Source of the DNA: Hymenopellis radicata
Lineage: Eukaryota; Basidiomycota; Agaricomycetes; Agaricales; Physalacriaceae
Assembly: GCA_015501595.1 (NCBI GenBank)
Contig: JADNRX010001266.1
Location: 1 to 11,929, forward strand
Direction of reading: 5' to 3'
DNA: 11,929 nt
Within the stretch, counting starts at the first letter, position 1; every line of letters begins with the position of its first letter. The notes beneath the pieces were generated by a model that saw only the letters and a program-made list of their open reading frames with translations, was not told the origin of the DNA and searched no databases. A program made the translations under genes and the position numbers. Of the stretch, positions 7,537 to 11,929 are shown piece after piece.

Positions 7537-8950
7537 TCAACGTGTGTTGCTCGCCGGACATGGCACCAATACAAAGGAAGTTAGGTTCGACTCGGACGCG
7601 TCCACCGCGTCCAACAAGTCGTCGTCCTCCGCCATCGCATCCTCCGCGCCATCTCCGTCCAACTCATCAACATCCTCCGGTTCGGCTTCAGCATCCCCAT
7701 CCGCGTCCGCTTCAGCATCTTCCTCCGGACTCGCGCGTTGAATTATCCGCGGTGGAGACGGCCGAGGCGAAGCGACTGCAAGCAGGGTGTCTTGACGCTT
7801 GGGTACATGAATTATGGGGGCCTGAGGCAGATTATTCCGCGCGAGCTGGGGGACGGGATCGACGGACACGAGTGTCCCGCGGCGTTCGAAGCGCTTGATT
7901 TTCTTGCGGCATCTGGAGGGGTTGGTGTCGGACAAGGACGAAAACGAAGACGAAAGTCATACCTATCACACACGGTCCCCGGCCCCATAGGTCCAGGCCC
8001 CCATTTCTCGACGCATTTATCCTCCTTGTACCGTCCTGCATTACCGCAGTTACGGCATGTGCGCTGTCCAAGTTCGTTCACGGCGGGGTATATCTTGGTC
8101 GGTTCTCCGGACGCGGAGACGAGAGATGTAGTAGAGGTCGAAGCTGCGTCTAGAGATGCTTTAGGAAAATGAAAAAGAGTGAAAGCAAGGGGATATACCA
8201 TGTATCTGACTATTGCTATTATACCTGGCTTTCTTTGAAGGCGCCCCGGTGATAACGGGTGTAAAGATGTGGGTTTGGAGGGCGGGGATGGTAGCATCGG
8301 AAAGAAGCTTCGAGGAACGACTACTAGGAGGGTATGTGTTGACGGGTTGGGGATACGTCGGCTCTCGCGACCGCCGCGAATCTTGGACCGCAGCCTCGAG
8401 AATCATGTCATCGATGTCGGATTGGGACTAGACACTGCGTAAGTAACCATAATCAAACCTTGGCATAACGCACATTAGGTCTAGCCTTCTTATGCACCCC
8501 ATGCTCCTCACTGGACCGCCTTTTCCGGCGCTGCGGGAACACGTCGACATGAGGGATGGGCACTGTCCGGAGATTCTGCGGGGGCGCCTTCATATCGATC
8601 ATATGGTCCATCTCCTTTCTCGCATTACTGCTGTGGGCATCGAGCAGCGCCAAATAGTCGCGCAGCTGGTGCCACAGCCGGGTGATCGTCTCGCGCTGGA
8701 CGACCTCCTCGTCCCGCTGCCGCTCTGCGATGTACGCGCGCTCCTCTGCCACCCGGACGCGTTCCAGGAGCAGCTCTGCACCGTGTCCATTCTGCGGCGA
8801 TGACGACGATGACGACGACGATTCCGCGATGCGTTGGTAGTGCTCTGCGCGGTGTTTCTCCGCGGCGAGACTTTCGGTGAGGCGGTCGATCTTCTGATAG
8901 CTCTCGCTGAGGAGCTGTGCAAGCTGGGCGTTTGACGTCGGGGCGGCCAT
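7537..8950 (-). CDS. GATA-like zinc-finger protein with coiled coils and acidic tail, four exons
   Basis: Exons are 8474-8950, 8199-8427, 7963-8149 and 7537-7912, with introns of 46, 49 and 50 nt, all GT-AG with TAG or CAG acceptors. They total 1269 nt and encode 422 aa without a frame break. The start is ATG 8950 (MAAPTSNAQLAQLL). Residues about 8-43 and 58-105 are likely coiled coil, separated by eight serines (44-51). A basic patch (RRKRRSSEEHGVHKKAR, about 141-157) is a probable nuclear signal. The zinc finger CRNCGNAGRYKEDKC continues VEKWGPGPMGPGTVCDRC and then RKKIKRFERRGTL; C267, C270, C296 and C299 are likely ligands, with C281 extra. The W-x-GP-x-x-GP-x-x-x-C-x-x-C layout resembles GATA fingers with a lengthened spacer. 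The tail (about 360-405) is very rich in Asp, Glu and Ala and may be an activation region. A nuclear DNA-binding regulator is inferred; targets are unknown. Confidence 0.88.
7913..7962 (-). other. Intron 3 of the zinc-finger gene, inside the finger
   Basis: 50 nt, GTATGA donor, CTCCAG acceptor, between the two cysteines of the last pair (TVCDR|CRKK). Both sides of the finger are complete only when it is removed. Confidence 0.8.
8150..8198 (-). other. Intron 2 of the zinc-finger gene
   Basis: 49 nt, GTATAT donor, CCTAAAG branch-like motif, TCTAG acceptor. It joins NSNSQIH to DAASTSTTS across a G|AC codon. An earlier AAAG acceptor (40-nt intron) would also keep the frame and add three residues. 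Confidence 0.6.
8428..8473 (-). other. Intron 1 of the zinc-finger gene
   Basis: 46 nt, GTGCGT donor, CTTAC branch motif, TCTAG acceptor, phase 0, joining KKARPN to SQSDIDDMILEAAVQ. A later GTTTGA donor would leave a 31-nt intron and was considered too short. Confidence 0.7.
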
Positions 8951-9344
8951 CGACAAGCGGGGAGTGTGTGGGGCGCGGAAGAAAGGGAGCCAAAGCGAAA
9001 AGGCGTCATCGCCGTGGGAGGCGGCCTTGATATATCATCCGCGGTTGCCTAATGTGGGAGTCCCGGACAGGACCCCGAAGACTTTCCAATCAGATGCTCT
9101 CACGCTCTCGTACTTGATATGTCGCTGCTTTCTCCACGCCAAGTTTAACCAGCGAGGACCGCGCCCTTCAATTGGCTCGCCTTCAGTCAGCGCTTTAAAC
9201 CGTCTCACTCCAAGAATTTCTTGTCGACGCGTTTCGGTTCATCGTCGACAGTCGTTCTCTCCGCAGTTATCTCATGATGTTTCTCATCTCTGGACTGGCC
9301 GCCCGTCGCGGAGTAACCGGGTCCCGCCTCATGGTAGCGACCTC
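8951..9344. promoter_or_regulatory. Divergent upstream region of the zinc-finger gene
   Basis: GC-rich just upstream of ATG 8950. A 142-codon plus-strand open frame (8964-9392) crosses it without motifs. No clear TATA or CCAAT arrangement was recognised; there is a TTGATATATC stretch at about 9027-9036. Confidence 0.3.
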
Positions 9345-9635
9345 ATGTTCACATCAATTTTCAAATCCTTGCCGCACGGTAACGAGGGGTAGCGCTGCAC
9401 AGTCTGCGCCGGCTTTCTGAATCCTACTTGTCAAACAGCGCCATCTCGGTTGAAGAAGGGCTACCCACTGAACACTGGCCTAGCGTCCTGGATCCGGAGT
9501 ACCATTGAGTTCGCCAGTATTCCTGTTCCTCCTTCTGACGTGATGCTCCATCTCCTGGTCGCTCTCTTCTGGGTAGAGCAATTGACGATTGTGTGTACGC
9601 GCCGTGCTAGACGGAACGACGCCGAGTTCGCATAA
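9345..9635 (+). CDS. Small hypothetical protein, two exons (tentative)
   Basis: ATG 9345 gives MFTSIFKSLPH. A candidate 60-nt intron (9379-9438, GTAACG...TCAAACAG, with CTGAAT and CTACTTG branch-like motifs) removes the only in-frame stop (TAG 9390-9392). It rejoins to APSRLKKGYPLNTGLASWIR, ending RRARRNDAEFA with TAA 9633-9635, 76 aa in all. A hydrophobic stretch DVMLHLLVALFWVEQLTIV could cross a membrane. I do not recognise it. The intron length is a multiple of three and the protein is small, so chance is a real alternative. Confidence 0.3.
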
Positions 9636-9837
9636 ATATCTTATGGCCATCGCCGTTTGTTTTTACTCTCGCCATGCGCACACCGAATAGAATCTCGGAA
9701 CTTGATTTTGGTGGCGTCTTTCAATCGGCTCTTTCCATTCACAAAAAAAAAATCAACCAGGGGAATCAAATTTTCTTCTTTCCCCAAGTGCGCCATAGTT
9801 TTCGGTCCCATCTCAGCACGAATGCGCGGTGCTCGAC

Positions 9838-10566
9838 TTACGGCATCGGTATAAGAATCATACACAGGAATCCACGAGAAAAGAACACGCTAAAATTTTC
9901 ATTCGACGCATGCAGACGACCCCACACGACGAGTTGTGCTCTACTAGCATCAAGAAGACGTCCATTCGGCAAGACATCAGAACGGATGATGATGCCTACG
10001 GAGGTCTGGACGATCACCATATGGGAGCCGCTGTATAAGAAACAGACCGTACGCTGGAGCGGGAGAGGCGAACAATCATGCGGGTAACCAATAACGAAAG
10101 AAGTCAAGATGAGCAAAGCCTCACACGTCCAAGAGACTCGAGGAATTGCTGCCGATACCCGATGTAATCGAGGGCATAGATGTCGAGCCTTGGAATCTCG
10201 ATTTACACGCTCAGAACTAGAAGAAGGACGCTCTAGCCTCCGTTTGTGGGAGCCTTGAGCCCGACAATCCATGAAGGCATAGAGAGAAGGCTGCATTGCC
10301 TTCAAGACGGGAATGCGGTATAGAATATACCCTATAACTAAGTATTTCCCCACATGCACGAGGGACGCGTTGCTTTTCAGTGTCATCTGTACGCCAAAAG
10401 AGAGCGTGATCCGTCCCCGCGTATGAAAATAACTAATGACAGTCAGCTCCGCGTGCAGAGACTCGTAGACGATAGGACATTTTAGCCCGGGATAAATCGG
10501 TAGAGGCCGCCGCAGAGTTGTAGAGTCGGAAGACCCGAAACCCGGGAGTGATTCTAAGCGTGACAT
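9838..10566 (-). CDS. Hypothetical ORF with several hydrophobic segments
   Basis: 242 uninterrupted codons from ATG 10566 to a stop at 9838-9840, unusually long for chance at this base composition. Hydrophobic stretches include VGKYLVIGYILYRIPVL (about 72-88), TCEALLILTSFVIGY (about 145-159) and a run around SHMVIVQTSVGIII, so a membrane protein is possible. Between them is a basic, Ser/Arg-rich section (SHKRRLERPSSSSERVNR). I recognise no family, and no splice sites are needed. The ATG lies inside a perfect hairpin, so the true start may differ. It could also be a gene remnant or a fortuitous frame. Confidence 0.35.
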   Translation of the reverse strand: MSRLESLPGFGSSDSTTLRRPLPIYPGLKCPIVYESLHAELTVISYFHTRGRITLSFGVQMTLKSNASLVHVGKYLVIGYILYRIPVLKAMQPSLYAFMDCRAQGSHKRRLERPSSSSERVNRDSKARHLCPRLHRVSAAIPRVSWTCEALLILTSFVIGYPHDCSPLPLQRTVCFLYSGSHMVIVQTSVGIIIRSDVLPNGRLLDASRAQLVVWGRLHASNENFSVFFSRGFLCMILIPMP

Positions 10567-10595
10567 ACGACTGCTGCAGTTTGCAGCAGTCGTAT
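10565..10595. repeat. Perfect 14-bp inverted repeat with 3-nt loop
   Basis: ATACGACTGCTGCA, loop GTT, then the exact reverse complement TGCAGCAGTCGTAT. All 14 pairs are Watson-Crick. Its edge overlaps the ATG of the minus-strand ORF ending at 9838. It could form a stable hairpin in DNA or RNA from either strand. No flanking terminal repeats or target duplications were seen. Confidence 0.9.
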
Positions 10596-11844
10596 CGAGA
10601 CAGGATCAGCATAGTACATGCCTGAGCTGTAACATGATTTTGGTCGCGAACCGAGGTCAACGTCACAGCGCACAGGTAAGTATCCTGTTGGATACGCTAG
10701 AAGATGAAGCTGGGCGAACCTATGGAATTCAAGGGTGGTAAGGAAACGTTAGAGACAGAAGACCACTGGCAAGACAAGACAAGGCTCGAGACAAACACGC
10801 AGTCTTCAAAGGCGTAGAGGGAGAGTAAGGTCGACGAATGATAATTGAGCTGAAAGTCTGAGTTCATCCGGAGACGGGAGGTAGCGACGCATGAAGGAGA
10901 TCATGTTCCCAAGCTTGTGCTTGCAGCCCATGTCGGGATCCTGGAAGCGACTGCCAACCGTGACGATGTAGAGAAAGGACTTGAATGCAAAAAGTACATC
11001 AATCAAACGTGAATATTGTGTACCTACGGGTTGTCGACAGTCTAGCTCAAGGTCTAGCTCGCTCTTTCTCTTGAGCTTTCTTGCTAGCTTGGGTCTAGCC
11101 ATCCCTAATCGACGGACAACACTGTCAGGCATTAGGCAGTCGCAGTGACCAAGCCGACGATAAGGCGCTTCACATAGAGCATAGACTGCAGTTCCGCTTG
11201 ATTAAAGGGTTCTTGCTTTGTGATCGATCGCGAGAGAGACGTGTGCGTGGGAAAGCAATTTTGCCCTCGTTGGGCTACCAATCAGCTGGCTAATGAACTA
11301 ATTCATGAGATGATAATCGCCTGGTATATCCGATACCAACAGGATCGAACTGCAAAGGAGCGGTGTCGCGACAATGAGGGGAAGAGGGAGAGCATGTCGA
11401 TCATGTGTTCAACCAAATGCGGCAGCTTGACACTTACATGCTTACTGTCACCTCCTTAATCCTGAAATCCAATTCCTTGCGTCAGTGACGCGTCGGCGGC
11501 AGGCTCCTAAACCAGCCGTCGATGGCGTTTGAAGCTAAATATGTGGGCGAAAGGGAAATAGTAAATATGAGTGAAGAATATAAAAGGAAATTTTCAAGTG
11601 ACCAATAAGAAGAGAGCAACAGTGGGAAGATCAAACGCCAGGACGGCTGGCATATTCGTCACGGCAGCTTTTCGGCATCTCTGATGGCGCCGTCGCGGCT
11701 CACCCTTCGCTGTTGGTTCTCTTACTCTCGTCCTTCGTTTTCAACGCGCTTCTGACACGTCTCGCGTGGTTACTCTCTAGAAATCTCCATTCTTTTATCT
11801 CTATGTCTTAATTTCTCTTCTGATACACAATCTCGTGTTGGTGC
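10596..11844. other. Long stretch without a supported gene
   Basis: Holds a 108-codon minus-strand ORF (10806-11132) opening with a basic segment (ARPKLARKLKRKSELDLELD) and a 79-codon plus ORF (11220-11459). Neither has a recognisable motif or a convincing splice partner. GTCTAGCTC-like words recur at 11039-11100. From about 11700 to 11820 the plus strand is C/T-rich, as often seen upstream of fungal start codons. Confidence 0.35.
11579..11606 (+). promoter_or_regulatory. TATAAAA and CCAAT words upstream of the last gene start
   Basis: TATAAAA at 11579-11585 and CCAAT at 11602-11606, about 240-260 bp before ATG 11845. The order is not the classic CCAAT-then-TATA for a plus-strand gene, so this is only a candidate. 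The C/T-rich tract at about 11700-11820 is the more typical fungal signal. Confidence 0.2.
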
Positions 11845-11929
11845 ATGTCGTGTGGAAATGGACCAATTCCTCCTGCTAACAATGCTTCTGCGCCGGCGAT
11901 GCGGGGGTGGAATGTGGAATAAATCTAAG
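11845..11929 (+). CDS. Possible 5' end of a gene cut by the window edge
   Basis: ATG 11845 follows a C/T-rich leader and reads MSCGNGPIPPANNASAPAMR and then GWNVE before TAA at 11920-11922. The composition looks like a genuine N-terminus. As elsewhere in the window, one missing base in GGAATAAAT would keep the frame open to the edge. I do not recognise the protein. An alternative frame from ATG 11860 (MDQFLLLTMLLRRR) also reaches the edge without a stop. Confidence 0.3.

Noticed and set aside
7537..7740. Ser/Ala codon-rich tract considered as a tandem repeat or satellite
   Set aside because: The repetition is codon-level (Asp, Glu and Ala codons on the minus strand) and irregular, not an array of equal units.
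7542..7898. Plus-strand Pro/Ser/Arg-rich ORFs of 118 and 65 codons
   Set aside because: They are the antisense of the Asp/Glu/Ala-rich tail of the zinc-finger gene; low-complexity GC-rich codons produce long open frames on both strands.
8951..8956. Upstream TTG as start of the zinc-finger protein
   Set aside because: A non-ATG start two codons before a good ATG (8950) is not needed in a fungal nuclear gene.
8599..9009. Minus-strand ORFs of 136 and 122 codons beside the zinc-finger exon 1
   Set aside because: Arg-rich frame shadows of exon 1; only the frame starting at 8950 has coiled-coil periodicity and joins in phase to the next exon.
1..11929. tRNA or rRNA genes, CRISPR arrays, bacterial-type promoters and operons, long terminal repeats
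   Set aside because: No cloverleaf or rRNA-like blocks, regular spaced repeats or paired terminal repeats were recognised, and the splicing pattern shows fungal nuclear DNA.

Overview
The window looks like nuclear DNA of a filamentous basidiomycete, probably an Agaricomycete. Genes can only be read by joining exons across many very short introns (about 43-60 nt, GTAAGT/GTGCGT/GTATGT-type donors, CTNA(C/T)-like branch sites, TAG/CAG acceptors). Protein types also fit: an F-box/leucine-rich protein, a salicylate-hydroxylase-like flavoprotein and a GATA-like zinc-finger protein. There are no operons, no tRNA or rRNA genes that I recognise, and no CRISPR array.

Layout. 1-636 holds no convincing gene and begins with a 32-bp repeat that recurs at 1850-1881. 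637-1629 (+) is an F-box-type gene with many frame breaks. 1630-2594 has no gene I can support. 2595-3415 (-) is a two-exon gene for an acidic, Arg/Lys-started protein of about 234 aa. 3565-3747 (-) is an orphan terminal exon. 3952-5887 (-) is a 12-exon FAD monooxygenase. 6026-6635 (+) is a divergently arranged gene of unknown function. 6916-7158 (+) is a possible proteasome-assembly-chaperone-like fragment. 7537-8950 (-) is a clean four-exon GATA-like zinc-finger gene. 9345-9635 (+) is a weak two-exon small gene. 9838-10566 (-) is a 242-codon ORF with hydrophobic segments whose ATG lies in a perfect 14-bp hairpin. From there to about 11844 little is supported, and 11845 to the window end may be the first codons of a further plus-strand gene.

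The main anomaly is that the 2595-3415 and 3952-5887 genes become continuous only if single bases are supplied, nearly all at short homopolymers. The exon lengths and intron phases then close exactly (234 aa and 463 aa). The F-box gene shows the same kind of break. The zinc-finger gene, in contrast, reads perfectly through 1269 coding bases. This points to homopolymer-length errors in an incompletely polished long-read assembly, or less likely to young pseudogenes. I find no convincing new multi-gene system; the genes look like unrelated neighbours.
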